Positions 19,622-29,984 of a DNA stretch of 64,000 bases are shown here, in pieces. The stretch lies in the NCBI GenBank assembly GCA_012519425.1, contig JAAYQF010000093.1, positions 43,151 to 107,150 on the forward strand. Direction: 5' to 3'. A model generated the notes under the pieces. The model saw nothing but the letters and a program-made list of their open reading frames with translations. It was not told where the DNA came from and searched no databases. Source of the DNA: Bacteroidales bacterium (GTDB lineage Bacteria > Bacteroidota > Bacteroidia > Bacteroidales > Paludibacteraceae). Position numbers and translations under genes: made by a program. Position 1 is the stretch's first letter, and each line of letters opens with the position of its first letter.

Positions 19622-21097
19622 ATGAAAACACATTTTTTTTCTATTTTTTTTCTTTTTACATGCCTAACGGCTTTTACTCAAAATTTCAACCCCATTATTC
19701 CGGATAATATTGCGGACCCTTCTATTTCGAAGTTTGGTGACACCTATTATCTCTATGGTACTTCCGATATCGACCGCGGACTCGAAGAAATGGGTCCTCC
19801 GGTAGTGTGGAAATCCAAGGATTTCGTAAACTGGAGTTTTGAGGGTACCATATTGAACGAAATTGACTGGAATAAACCCTATGTGTTTACCAATCGTGAA
19901 GGAAAAAAACATTACGGTTTCTTCCGCTACTGGGCTCCGGGAAGAGCAATAAAAATCGGTAACCTGTACTATTTGTTCCCTACCATTGTTTCTCCCGACG
20001 GAAGGTGCCCCGTATATACAGTAGTGTCAGAATCACCGGACGGACCTTTCCGTTTTCAAAATGGAGACGGGTTATTCTGGGGTGAAGTGCCGGAAGGGAA
20101 AAAGAACAGTCAGCCTTTAACTCCTGACATCGATGTTGAGCCTTTTACTGATGATGACGGAACCAATTATGTATTTTGGCGAAACCGCAATGCGGCCCAG
20201 GTAAATGAAGATTTTTCTTCCATTGTGGGAGATATCATCACCATGCCGACCAAAAGGACTGCCTATTCCGAAGGTCCCACCATGTTCAAGAGAAATGGAA
20301 TTTATTACTACGTATATACGCAGGGAGGTGATCAAAACTATCGCAACGCATATATGATGAGTAAAGAAAGTCCTCTCAGCGGATTTGTGGCACCAAAAGG
20401 CAATGATGTATTTATTTCATCCTCACTTGAAGAAGGTGTCTGGGGTCCCGGACACGGAAATGTGTTTTATGATGAAGCATCAGACACCTATGTTTTTGCA
20501 TACCTTGAATTTGGTGAGGGAAGCACAACACGCCAGGTTTTTGTCAATAAAATGGAGTTCAATCCTGATGGTACCATCAAAACCATCACTCCAAATTTTA
20601 AAGGTGTCGGTTACCTGAACAACACACCGGACACCAGAAACAATTTAGCTCTAAAAGCAAAAGCGACGGCTTCAAGTCATAAGAAAGAAAGGGTTTCTAC
20701 AAAAAGAGTAGAAACAGACCAAAACAATCCTAAACCCAATGAGGGCTCTGTCGTAACCGTTTCCCGGACTTTTACATATGAACCTGAACATGCAATTGAC
20801 GGGTCTAACGGCACACGCTGGGTAGCTTCGGGAGACGATATCAGACCTAATTTCAGACTTGAGTTTGATGAAGTAACAAAGATAGACCAATGCGACATGT
20901 TTTTTACACTCCCTTCTTTGGGGCATGCCTGGATACTTGAAAAGTCGGTTGATGGCCGCCATTGGGAAGTCTGTCAAATACAGGACGAAATTGTTGCCCG
21001 CTCACCACACACCGTTACCGGAATTGGTGAGGCAAAATTCTTAAGAGTCAGAATCATCAAGGGAGATCCCGGATTATGGGAGATCAAAGTTTATTAA
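19622..21097 (+). CDS. GH43-like glycosidase with C-terminal F5/8 type C (discoidin-like) domain
   Basis: NIADPSISKFGDTYYLYGTSD, VWKSKDFVNW, WAPG, EGVWGPGHGNVFYDE; C-term EPEHAIDGSNGTRWVASGDDIRPNFRLEFDEVTKIDQ. Confidence 0.85.
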   Translation: MKTHFFSIFFLFTCLTAFTQNFNPIIPDNIADPSISKFGDTYYLYGTSDIDRGLEEMGPPVVWKSKDFVNWSFEGTILNEIDWNKPYVFTNREGKKHYGFFRYWAPGRAIKIGNLYYLFPTIVSPDGRCPVYTVVSESPDGPFRFQNGDGLFWGEVPEGKKNSQPLTPDIDVEPFTDDDGTNYVFWRNRNAAQVNEDFSSIVGDIITMPTKRTAYSEGPTMFKRNGIYYYVYTQGGDQNYRNAYMMSKESPLSGFVAPKGNDVFISSSLEEGVWGPGHGNVFYDEASDTYVFAYLEFGEGSTTRQVFVNKMEFNPDGTIKTITPNFKGVGYLNNTPDTRNNLALKAKATASSHKKERVSTKRVETDQNNPKPNEGSVVTVSRTFTYEPEHAIDGSNGTRWVASGDDIRPNFRLEFDEVTKIDQCDMFFTLPSLGHAWILEKSVDGRHWEVCQIQDEIVARSPHTVTGIGEAKFLRVRIIKGDPGLWEIKVY

Positions 21098-21118
21098 AAC
21101 AACAAATGCGTTTGTCGA

Positions 21119-22708
21119 ATGAAAAAGCTTATTTATACAGTTTTATTGGCATTGGTATGGAACTGTGGTTATGCGTACCACCCGGGCAAATGGGGTAACT
21201 GGGCCACATGGGGAGAACAAAGTGACGGAACCTATCGTAACCCCGTACTCCCGGGAGATTTCAGTGACTTGGATTGTATCCGTGTGGGAGATGACTATTA
21301 TGCAATAACTTCTACCTTCCAATATTCACCGGGTATGACCATATTGCACTCAAAAGATCTCGTAAACTGGTCAATCATCAGTCATGCGGTTGAGGACATT
21401 CGTCAAATAGGACCGGCATTGAACTGGGATCGGATGGATAGATATGGAAGAGGAATATGGGCAGGATCCATACGCTACAACGATGGAAGATTTTACGTGT
21501 TGTTTGGAACACCGGAAGAGGGTTTCTTTACGACATGGGCTAAAGATCCCCGTGGTCCGTGGGCTCCGTTAACCAATATTCTTCCTGAAAGAGGATGGGA
21601 CGACTGCACCGCAATTTGGGACGAGAATGGGCAGGCTTATTTTGTAGGAACTTGTTTTGGAGATGGATATAAAACGTATCTTTTCAAAATGGCTCCCGAC
21701 TGCAGCTCCATAGACCGAAGCAGTGCAGTACTTATAAATCAGGGTGACGGTCGCGAAGCAAGCAAGCTGATAAAGGTCGGCAACTACTACTATTTAATAT
21801 ACAGTACAGTAGAACACGGGATAAGGTTTGTTGTGGGAAAAAGGACTTTGGATCTTTCAAATCCGAAAGGTTGGAGCGAAGAAAAGCGACTGATGGCATA
21901 CAACAGGGAGTCCCACGAACCTAATCAGGGTGGAGTCGTATTAGGTCCCGACAATAAACAATGGTACTTCTTTACACACCACGGACACGGCGATTGGTCA
22001 GGCCGAATTGCAAGCTTACTACCCGTTACCTGGGTGGATGGCTGGCCCATAATGGGGCGAGTGGGCGAAGATGGTCTGGGGTATATGGTGTGGTCCGCCG
22101 AAATGCCATTAAAAGCAGAAAGCGAAAAGAAAACAGTATTTTTTGATGACTTTAAATCAAGACAATTAGATCCAAATTGGGCGTGGAATTATTATCCGCG
22201 AAACGAAATGTGGTCTTTAACGGATAAAAAGGGACATTTGAGGATGAAAGCGGTGAAGCCGATAGAAAGCAATAACCTGAAGAAGACACCCAACATCCTG
22301 ACTCAACGGATTTATCGCACCGGCTTTAATCAGGTTACAACCAAAATTAAAGTCGAAGGAATGGCTGACGGACAAGTGGCCGGACTGTGCCACTACGCCC
22401 ACACCTATGCCTATATAGGCCTTCAGAAAACAAATGGAAACCCGGAAATTGTTTTCAATGAAAATGAGCAAATCAAAACTCATCCGATAAAGAAAACAAA
22501 AAACATATGGCTCCGCTCAACATGGGGACTGGATGGGAAAAGCACTTTCTCTTACAGTACGGACGGAAAAACTTTTGTTGAGTTCGGTAATCCTTACCAG
22601 TTTACATGGGGCGACTATCGCGGTACAAGGGTAGGTTTATTCACCTGTAATGAAACAGAGGAAAAAGGTTACATAGACGTTGACTTTTTCAAATACGAGA
22701 GAAAGTAA
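21119..22708 (+). CDS. GH43 beta-xylosidase/arabinofuranosidase-like with C-terminal beta-sandwich
   Basis: YRNPVLPGDFSDLDCIRVGDDYYAITSTFQYSPGMTILHSKDLVNW; RGIWAGSIRYNDGRFYVLF; C-term FFDDFKSRQLDPNWAWNYYPRNEMWSL. Confidence 0.9.
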   Translation: MKKLIYTVLLALVWNCGYAYHPGKWGNWATWGEQSDGTYRNPVLPGDFSDLDCIRVGDDYYAITSTFQYSPGMTILHSKDLVNWSIISHAVEDIRQIGPALNWDRMDRYGRGIWAGSIRYNDGRFYVLFGTPEEGFFTTWAKDPRGPWAPLTNILPERGWDDCTAIWDENGQAYFVGTCFGDGYKTYLFKMAPDCSSIDRSSAVLINQGDGREASKLIKVGNYYYLIYSTVEHGIRFVVGKRTLDLSNPKGWSEEKRLMAYNRESHEPNQGGVVLGPDNKQWYFFTHHGHGDWSGRIASLLPVTWVDGWPIMGRVGEDGLGYMVWSAEMPLKAESEKKTVFFDDFKSRQLDPNWAWNYYPRNEMWSLTDKKGHLRMKAVKPIESNNLKKTPNILTQRIYRTGFNQVTTKIKVEGMADGQVAGLCHYAHTYAYIGLQKTNGNPEIVFNENEQIKTHPIKKTKNIWLRSTWGLDGKSTFSYSTDGKTFVEFGNPYQFTWGDYRGTRVGLFTCNETEEKGYIDVDFFKYERK

Positions 22709-22882
22709 GTTTTTCAATGGGTTGAGGCTTATCCAATCAAACCTAAATACGGTGTGTACGCAGCACCGGGCAATAAAAAAGACAACACCCACATTTATGT
22801 CAGCTCAGGCTTAGGCATTTGGGGTCCGCAGTATCGTATAGGAACACAAAGCGAATTGGTGGTGATTGAGTTTAAATATTGA
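22709..22882 (+). pseudogene. C-terminal remnant of a calcineurin-like metallophosphoesterase
   Basis: Translation VFQWVEAYPIKPKYGVYAAPGNKKDNTHIYVSSGLGIWGPQYRIGTQSELVVIEFKY* with no start codon, directly following the GH43 stop codon in the same frame. Confidence 0.65.
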
Positions 22883-25800
22883 TCAGGAGTGCAATATATG
22901 TTTGATCCTTAACTGTTTGTTCTCGTGTGTCAGGCTGATTATATAAACGCCGGGCAGAAGATTTTTCTCGGTTAGCAAAGTGTCAATGTGTTTTCCATTG
23001 AGCTTGCTCTGAAAGACAAAACGTCCGGAAATATCCAGTACCGAAACAAGCGTATCGGGATGACCAAAAGCATTCAAAATTACCTGCTTTGTGGCAACAT
23101 CCATATCCGCCGGTGAAATTCTTAAGGAATTAACAACCCAATTTAAGTCCTCACCGTGCCTGGAAAACTCAAAATCAAGATATCCGGTTTGGGTTGATAC
23201 GGTAAATTGATTGGTCAGCAGTTGCCCTTTATTGCTGGTTATCTGATCCAGCACAATTTCCCCATTGACTTTAACAGTCATTTTATCATGCATATAAGAA
23301 ATGTCTCCTTGTTTTAAAGTAACGATATAGTCACCGTTGTCAATCTTCACCCTGAAGGTAACGGGTACACCCGACATGTTGAAATCTCTGAGCTCATCAT
23401 TCCAGGCATCGCCCCTGTCGCGGGTTGCAACGTCTCCCATCCATCCGTAGGAAGCATCGGCAGTCCAGCGGGTTTGCTCCGAAACACGAATGGCTCCTTG
23501 AGCAAGCGGTGAACTACCGGTTCCAAAATCAAAAAAGAGCAAAACTTCCATCACCTTGACCTCACAGGACACGCTAACACCGCCATGTCCGGTTGCTGTG
23601 ATTGTAGCAATTCCGGGAGAAACAGCAGTGATCTTGCCATCTTCTACTGTGGCTACCGATTCATCAGTTGAACTCCAGGTAACATCTCTGTGTGCCGTAA
23701 AAAAAGGGACGTACTTTAACATCAGGGATTCGGTATCAAGGGGAAACATACAAATTTCCTCCTTATCCAACTCCAGCGCACTTAATTCGTCAATCCTCTC
23801 CATTTTAGGGAAGACCAGGGATGTATTGTACTGCTGATCGGCATAAAAAACATAGGTACCACGCATCCATACCACGTCAAAAAATCCTTTTTTATGGTTT
23901 CGCGGAACTATCGGACGCACATTTACCAAGTGGCCCGGGGTGTTCCGGGTCAGGGCTTGCTCCAACCATGTCTGACCTTTATCTTCAGTAAAATATTTAA
24001 AAATTTCGAAAGTATTATTCACCTGTTTCGATAAATACACAATGGAAGGATTGTCCGGATCTAAAATGATCCCTCCCGAATAATTCGGCTCCGGCTCACT
24101 TTTACCCGACGGCGTTTGAGGGAACCATCTGCCCGCTTCTGTCATTTGTGTATTGTCCCAGGAGGTACCGTTCCAACGGGCATAGTGGTAACGATGATCT
24201 GTATCAGTAGGAAAAGAGGCATATACCATCACAGGATATCCGGTCTCAGGTTCCAAAGCAATGTCCCAAATCCATCCTTTTCCGATACTTGCATCATAGA
24301 CCACCTCCAACTGACTCAGGTCGACCGGACTGCCGGTTACATCCTTAATCAGGGTGCCATTGGCCCGATATACTTTGTTACCTTTGAAGCGACAATAATG
24401 TATTTTATTGGACGGCTCATTGCGAGGATGTCCGGTAGTCACTGCCACATGAATAGAACCGTCACTCCCCTGGAAGTACCTTGTATAAGGGCGCTGTCCG
24501 CCACCGGAAATAAAAAGTCTGCCATTGTCAAAAGTTTGTCCGTTATCGGTTGAAACCGACAATCGTGGGTGCCAATCACTTCCACCCCGGTAAAACACAC
24601 AAATGGAGTCACCTATCTGGAAGGGATAAGGATAGGTTACCGTATTGGAAAAGCCGTATGAACTGCCCCATGCAGTGATGTCCTCCGGATTGGTACTGAT
24701 GAAACGATATATTCTGGCTCCAAAGTGTGCAGCCATAAATATGATAATGCGCCCGTCATCCCTGATCAATAATGTTGGATTGGCATGATCATCCGGCTGA
24801 AAGTTTTCCCAGATCCGATGCTGATTAAATGCTCCGGTTTCATGATCATAGGAAGCCACCTCAATATGTCCGTCGCGGGTAACCCAGGAAAAATAAGTTT
24901 GTTCCTTTTCTCCTTTATAATAAATAGCCCTGGGTTCAGCGAACCAGCACCAGGCACCATCAACCGTCAGGGTATCCATTCCTTTTTGAGCCAGAGGCGG
25001 CTGTGTAGCAAACAAATTAGCTGTAAAAATCTTGTTACTGGTGTAGGTTCCCTCACCTTCCACTTCAAGGCTCAAAACTGCTGTCAGCTCTACCGAAACA
25101 TTATATTCATCGGGTAAGGTTACTTTGCCATCGGTAGCAATGTATTTCGGCCTGGAAGAAGTCCATGTCACAGTTACACCACCTGCCATGGAGGTCGGCA
25201 TATTCAGGTCTGTACGCACATCACCCCATCCGGTATTTTCCCCAAGCACCATCGCGTCATCCAAATCTTCGAGTGCTTGTATCAACTCCGCAGGGAATGG
25301 AAGCTTATACAGTATGACGTCATCATACACAAGCTTGGGATTGCTTCCCGAACCGGCACCATCACGTGATTTGAAACCAATTTGTATTTTACCGCTTGTT
25401 TCACCGGAAACAAAAAAATCCACATGCTCTTCTTCCCACACACCAACTGCAAAATTTCCTTTGCCTGAAAGTGCAGGCGAACCTTCATCAGGAACCCATC
25501 CAAAAACACTGGTACTTTCCGTGCTGGTACCCACATTATAGGTATTGGTCGCCAACCGGTATTTGCCTTCCGGCAGAGTTACTGCCTGTGAAAAAGACAA
25601 TGTATTGCCCCATCCTATGGATATGGCCAGCACGCCGCCGGCGGCCTCACCATTTCTGTCGGTAGCAGGAACAGTTGAGTTGTTGAATGTATAAGGGGAA
25701 CCAAATTCAAAAACATAACCTACTGCCCAGCCACCGTGATTTTCAATACCCCATCCGGTAATATCAGCCTGTGCGTTTCCGGGGTTGGCAGTACCTTGAT

Positions 25801-25933
25801 TTGCTTGCGCAAAATTACTGCTGTCATCAAATCCGGCATTTATCAAATAAGTATCAGTCACATCAGTTTGTGCAACTGCGTAGCCACCAATAAAAGCAGC
25901 TAAAAAGACAAATAAGAATAATTTTGTTTTCAT
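22883..25933 (-). CDS. BNR-repeat (BNR_4-like) secreted protein with Ig-like, C-terminal CBM-like and T9SS domains
   Basis: ORF track start is 25984; MKTKLFLFVFLAAF signal peptide at 25933 is the likely start. DGAWCWFAEPRAIYYKGEKEQTYFSWVTRDGHIEVASYD; VSVLDISGRFVFQSKLNGKHI...GVYIISLTHENKQLRIKHIL. Confidence 0.8.
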   Translation of the reverse strand: MKTKLFLFVFLAAFIGGYAVAQTDVTDTYLINAGFDDSSNFAQANQGTANPGNAQADITGWGIENHGGWAVGYVFEFGSPYTFNNSTVPATDRNGEAAGGVLAISIGWGNTLSFSQAVTLPEGKYRLATNTYNVGTSTESTSVFGWVPDEGSPALSGKGNFAVGVWEEEHVDFFVSGETSGKIQIGFKSRDGAGSGSNPKLVYDDVILYKLPFPAELIQALEDLDDAMVLGENTGWGDVRTDLNMPTSMAGGVTVTWTSSRPKYIATDGKVTLPDEYNVSVELTAVLSLEVEGEGTYTSNKIFTANLFATQPPLAQKGMDTLTVDGAWCWFAEPRAIYYKGEKEQTYFSWVTRDGHIEVASYDHETGAFNQHRIWENFQPDDHANPTLLIRDDGRIIIFMAAHFGARIYRFISTNPEDITAWGSSYGFSNTVTYPYPFQIGDSICVFYRGGSDWHPRLSVSTDNGQTFDNGRLFISGGGQRPYTRYFQGSDGSIHVAVTTGHPRNEPSNKIHYCRFKGNKVYRANGTLIKDVTGSPVDLSQLEVVYDASIGKGWIWDIALEPETGYPVMVYASFPTDTDHRYHYARWNGTSWDNTQMTEAGRWFPQTPSGKSEPEPNYSGGIILDPDNPSIVYLSKQVNNTFEIFKYFTEDKGQTWLEQALTRNTPGHLVNVRPIVPRNHKKGFFDVVWMRGTYVFYADQQYNTSLVFPKMERIDELSALELDKEEICMFPLDTESLMLKYVPFFTAHRDVTWSSTDESVATVEDGKITAVSPGIATITATGHGGVSVSCEVKVMEVLLFFDFGTGSSPLAQGAIRVSEQTRWTADASYGWMGDVATRDRGDAWNDELRDFNMSGVPVTFRVKIDNGDYIVTLKQGDISYMHDKMTVKVNGEIVLDQITSNKGQLLTNQFTVSTQTGYLDFEFSRHGEDLNWVVNSLRISPADMDVATKQVILNAFGHPDTLVSVLDISGRFVFQSKLNGKHIDTLLTEKNLLPGVYIISLTHENKQLRIKHILHS

Positions 25934-26470
25934 GTGATTGTAATTTATGTTTAAGTTGTTATATAAATCCTTAATAAGTATCAATAAGAGAAATTGCTAT
26001 CTGTGGTAAATAAGAGGCAGCACACCACCAACATGTTTTTCATAAAAAAGAATTGCGACACTAAACGACCAAATCCTTTGCGCCTGTAGTCCGAAAAGCA
26101 AATATAGGAAATTCTTCATTTAAATTAATGTGCTTTAAAGAAGATTGCCCTAAAAAGACTCTTTTTTGACCTATTTTTGCTAAAATCAAACTTGTTCTTT
26201 ACGACATGAACAATCCGCATCAAACTGTTCTTGTTCAATTTAGAAGAGCGGGTTCTCGAGGTCCGTCCGGGTTCCGTGGTCACGATGTTGGTTTCTCACT
26301 GATCAATGCAAATTGAGAAATTACTTTCTCACTGGCTTGGGTAGAATTACGCAAATTTACGCAAATTGCGGCATCACAGAATAGCGAGAATTTTCATAAA
26401 AAATATTTTTGACAACTTTGTGTTACGTTTACATTTACTCATTTATATTAAGATATCGGCACACGCTCTG

Positions 26471-26531
26471 AAACATACTGTTTAGGGTTGTTATGGACTA
26501 ATTTTGCATCTTTTTAGACAAAAATTAAATA
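26471..26531 (+). promoter_or_regulatory. Conserved promoter/leader copy 1 (AAACATACTGTTT palindrome + TAATTTTG + conserved leader)
   Basis: 38-bp stretch tggactaattttgcatctttttagacaaaaattaaata (26494-26531) identical to 39209-39246; palindrome AAACA-N3-TGTTT 16 bp upstream of -7 box in both. Confidence 0.85.
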
Positions 26532-26593
26532 CTTACAGTGAAAAAATCGCTTGATTTGTATGTTGTGATTTAAACTCGTTCTAAAAATTCAGT

Positions 26594-29500
26594 TTGTATA
26601 AAATGAAACATCTAATTACCAAAACGCTGATTGGAAGTGTTTTACTTTTGTCTTTCAACATTTCTATTGCTCAAAAAGCTAATCCGGCCGGTCTCCCCGA
26701 CGAACGAACCATCCGGGAAGTTGAACCCGTTGAAGTACGTTGCCCTGTGGGTAATGTACCTCGACTTCCCTACCAAGTGTGGGTAACTTATGCTCACGGG
26801 AAATCAGAATACAGGCAGGTAAAATGGACAAACGCAGCACGGCAGACAGAAGAAAATCAGGCTGACCCGGCTACTCATCCTGTAGGTACCAACTACACTA
26901 TTACAGGCTTTATTTTGGGAGATAACACAACTGACAACGGATACCCCATAACCGCCGGGGTTGAAGTAGTTGCGGATCCGGCCGAGACTCCGGCACCTTG
27001 TCCCGTTGCAAGCACGTTCCCACTAAACAAAGTGCAACTAATTGGTGACAACAGACTTACCTGCAACAGGGAACTTGCCATACAGGAAATTATCAGCTGG
27101 GATGTGTCTCAGCAATTATATAATTACAGAGACACGTACGGACTCAGTACTGATGGATATCTCCGGGCCGATGGATGGGACTCCCCTACCACCAAGCTCA
27201 AAGGACACGGCTCGGGACATTATATGTCAGCCTTAGCCCTGGCATTTGCATCCGCCACCCGGGTTGAACAAAAAAATGCCTTACGCGTTAATATGACCCG
27301 CATGGTCAACGAATTACGTGAATGTCAGGAAAGAACATTCGTATGGAACGAAGAGCTGGGCAGATATTGGGAAGCCCGTGATTTTGCACCGGAAGAAGAA
27401 TTACGTGCAATGCAAGGGACATGGGCGGATTTTGATGTTTACAAAACCGAGTGGGAAAAGTACGGTTATGGATATCTCAATGCCATTCCTGCACAACACG
27501 CTGCCCTGATTGAAATGTACCGCGCTTACAATAATGAAAGCTGGGTATGGGCGCCCTATTATTCCATCCACAAGCAGTTAGCGGGATTGATAGACATCGC
27601 AACTTATATAGATGATAAAGCCATAGCAGACAAAGCTTTGCTTGTAGCTAAGGATATGGGATTGTGGATATGGAATCGTTTGCATTACAGAACATTTGTT
27701 CAAACTGAAGGCAGTCAGGAAGAGCGCAGGTCAAAGCCCGGCAACCGCTTTGAAATGTGGAATATGTATATTGCCGGAGAAGACGGAGGTACAGGAGAAT
27801 CCTTAGCCCGTCTTTCTGAAATGGTGAGCGACCCGACAGAAAAAGCACGTCTGCTTGAAGCATCCAATTTCTTCGACAGTCCTGCTTTTTATGATCCGCT
27901 GGCAAGAAACATCGACGACATAAGAACAAGGCATGCCAACCAACACATTCCGAAAATCATCAGCGCCTTACGCAGCTATATAGGCAATGAAAATCCTTAT
28001 TATTATCAACTTTCCCGAAACTTTTGGGAGATGATACAAGGGCGTTACCGCTATGCTTCCGGTGGAGTTGGCAACGGAGAAATGTTCAGGCAACCCTACA
28101 CCCAAATGATCAGCATGATCACTAACGGTTCACCCACCCTGAACGAAACCTGTTGTGCTTATAATTTAGCTAAGCTTACCAAAGATTTGAATACCTTTGA
28201 CCCGGATGATGCGCGCTATATGGATTACTATGAGCGTCTGCTTTACAACCAAATTATTGGTTCCTTGCATCCCACACACTATATGACCACCTATCAATAT
28301 GCTGTGGGACTGAATGCATCCAAGCCCTGGGGTAACAGAACACCACAATCCACTTGCTGCGGAGGTACGGGTTCGGAGAGTCATACCAAATACCAGGAGG
28401 CAGCCTATTTCTTCAACGACAGTACCCTTTGGGTGAGCTTGTACTTGCCGACCACTCTTGAGTGGGACAACAAAGGTATCAGTTTGCAGCAGGATTGTGA
28501 GTGGCCTGCCGAGAAATCAACTATCAGACTTACTTCGGGTGCAGCCCGTTTTGCCATGAAGTTACGCGTTCCCTATTGGGCAACGGAAGGGTTTGATATC
28601 AGGCTCAACGGTACTTCTATTGCCAACAGCTACCGCCCAAGCTCTTACGTAAGCATCCCTGCACGCAATTGGGCTCACCATGATGTGGTAGAAGTTATCA
28701 TGCCCTTCAGCAAACACATAGATTACGGCCCTGACAAACCGGAGAACCGGGGATCGGAAACCGATACCGATAAAGCAACCTCATCTAACTTATGGATGGG
28801 CACTCTGATGTACGGACCTTTGGCCATGACTGCTACAGGTGTTGAAAACTGGGAGGAAGCCACTCTCACGGTTGATTCTTATTTAAACAATATCATAGCC
28901 AATGGTTCTGACGGCTCCAAAGGAACCCATGGAAATTTATACACCCTGTCAGTTGGTGATAAAACTTTTGAACCTGATTATTACAGAGATGAGAATTCTA
29001 CGCATTATTTCCGCATCGATGTGGTCAGCGACATGAAAGCTGAATTCAGAGCCATGCTTGCAAAGAAAATAGAAGATGCAGGTGTATTCCAGTCCAAAAC
29101 CTATACACGATCATCTTATAAGATATTAAAGAAAGTACTGAAAGATGCAAAGAAAATATGTAAAAACGAGTTATCCACACAGAACCAAATCACCAGTCAA
29201 ATAGCCCTTATTGAACAGGCACAAAACGATTTGATAACAAAAAGAATTAATAAATCAACACTGACTGCAACCATACAGGCAGCCGCAGCCAAAAAAGAAA
29301 AAGATTATACCTGGGATAACTACGGAGTGCTTCAAAGGTCTATTGAAAGAGCTTACGAAATAGAACAACAAAATGAATCTCAACTGTTGATAGACAAACA
29401 AATACTGACCTTGCAAAAAGACATGGAGGCCCTGGTATTGGTCAGCAGTGTCGATAAAAACGCCTTAAAAGAAGTGTTGTCCGTTGCCCAAGAAAGAATT

Positions 29501-29902
29501 AAAGAGCAGGAAGCCTGGAACCAACTCAGTGTGAAGGTTCCTGAATATGCTCCCTGGGCACCCCATGCGTTCAGGCGTCTGGTATGGGAAGTTCCGAAAG
29601 CTCAGGATATCTATGAAAATAAAGACAGGAACTACACCCAGGGCGAGGTCAACACCACAGTATCTGCATTGAATGCAACCATCAATACCATGCGTCCCGG
29701 CAATCTACCGGAGCCTGAAGATTTATATCCTCTGAGAACATTACTGAGACAAGCAGGCCGTTTGCTGCCAAACGAGAAAACCCCGAAGATTGCCGAAGCA
29801 ATCGAATATGCACAGATGGTGGTTGATTACGTGAATGATGGCAGCGGCACACACGATATGATCGAAAATGCCACTTCAAAATTGAGGGAAGCAATGAAAT
29901 AA
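26594..29902 (+). CDS. GH127/GH146-like beta-L-arabinofuranosidase (DUF1680 type) with C-terminal helical repeats
   Basis: KLKGHGSGHYMSALALAFASA, PYYSIHKQLAGLID, NETCCAYNLAKL and STCCGGTGSESHTK (Cys/Glu cluster). Confidence 0.85.
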   Translation: MYKMKHLITKTLIGSVLLLSFNISIAQKANPAGLPDERTIREVEPVEVRCPVGNVPRLPYQVWVTYAHGKSEYRQVKWTNAARQTEENQADPATHPVGTNYTITGFILGDNTTDNGYPITAGVEVVADPAETPAPCPVASTFPLNKVQLIGDNRLTCNRELAIQEIISWDVSQQLYNYRDTYGLSTDGYLRADGWDSPTTKLKGHGSGHYMSALALAFASATRVEQKNALRVNMTRMVNELRECQERTFVWNEELGRYWEARDFAPEEELRAMQGTWADFDVYKTEWEKYGYGYLNAIPAQHAALIEMYRAYNNESWVWAPYYSIHKQLAGLIDIATYIDDKAIADKALLVAKDMGLWIWNRLHYRTFVQTEGSQEERRSKPGNRFEMWNMYIAGEDGGTGESLARLSEMVSDPTEKARLLEASNFFDSPAFYDPLARNIDDIRTRHANQHIPKIISALRSYIGNENPYYYQLSRNFWEMIQGRYRYASGGVGNGEMFRQPYTQMISMITNGSPTLNETCCAYNLAKLTKDLNTFDPDDARYMDYYERLLYNQIIGSLHPTHYMTTYQYAVGLNASKPWGNRTPQSTCCGGTGSESHTKYQEAAYFFNDSTLWVSLYLPTTLEWDNKGISLQQDCEWPAEKSTIRLTSGAARFAMKLRVPYWATEGFDIRLNGTSIANSYRPSSYVSIPARNWAHHDVVEVIMPFSKHIDYGPDKPENRGSETDTDKATSSNLWMGTLMYGPLAMTATGVENWEEATLTVDSYLNNIIANGSDGSKGTHGNLYTLSVGDKTFEPDYYRDENSTHYFRIDVVSDMKAEFRAMLAKKIEDAGVFQSKTYTRSSYKILKKVLKDAKKICKNELSTQNQITSQIALIEQAQNDLITKRINKSTLTATIQAAAAKKEKDYTWDNYGVLQRSIERAYEIEQQNESQLLIDKQILTLQKDMEALVLVSSVDKNALKEVLSVAQERIKEQEAWNQLSVKVPEYAPWAPHAFRRLVWEVPKAQDIYENKDRNYTQGEVNTTVSALNATINTMRPGNLPEPEDLYPLRTLLRQAGRLLPNEKTPKIAEAIEYAQMVVDYVNDGSGTHDMIENATSKLREAMK

Positions 29903-29984
29903 CAAAGAACTGAGAAAAGACAATTTAACAGCACAACGTAACAATCAAAAAAATATCATTATCACAACTAATACATTAAAAAAC

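Noticed and set aside
26210-26400. Possible tRNA-like or mobile-element remnant (gggttctcgaggtccgtccgggttccgtgg; acgcaaatttacgcaaatt)
   Set aside because: No cloverleaf, anticodon arm or terminal inverted repeats could be recognised; left as unexplained intergenic sequence.
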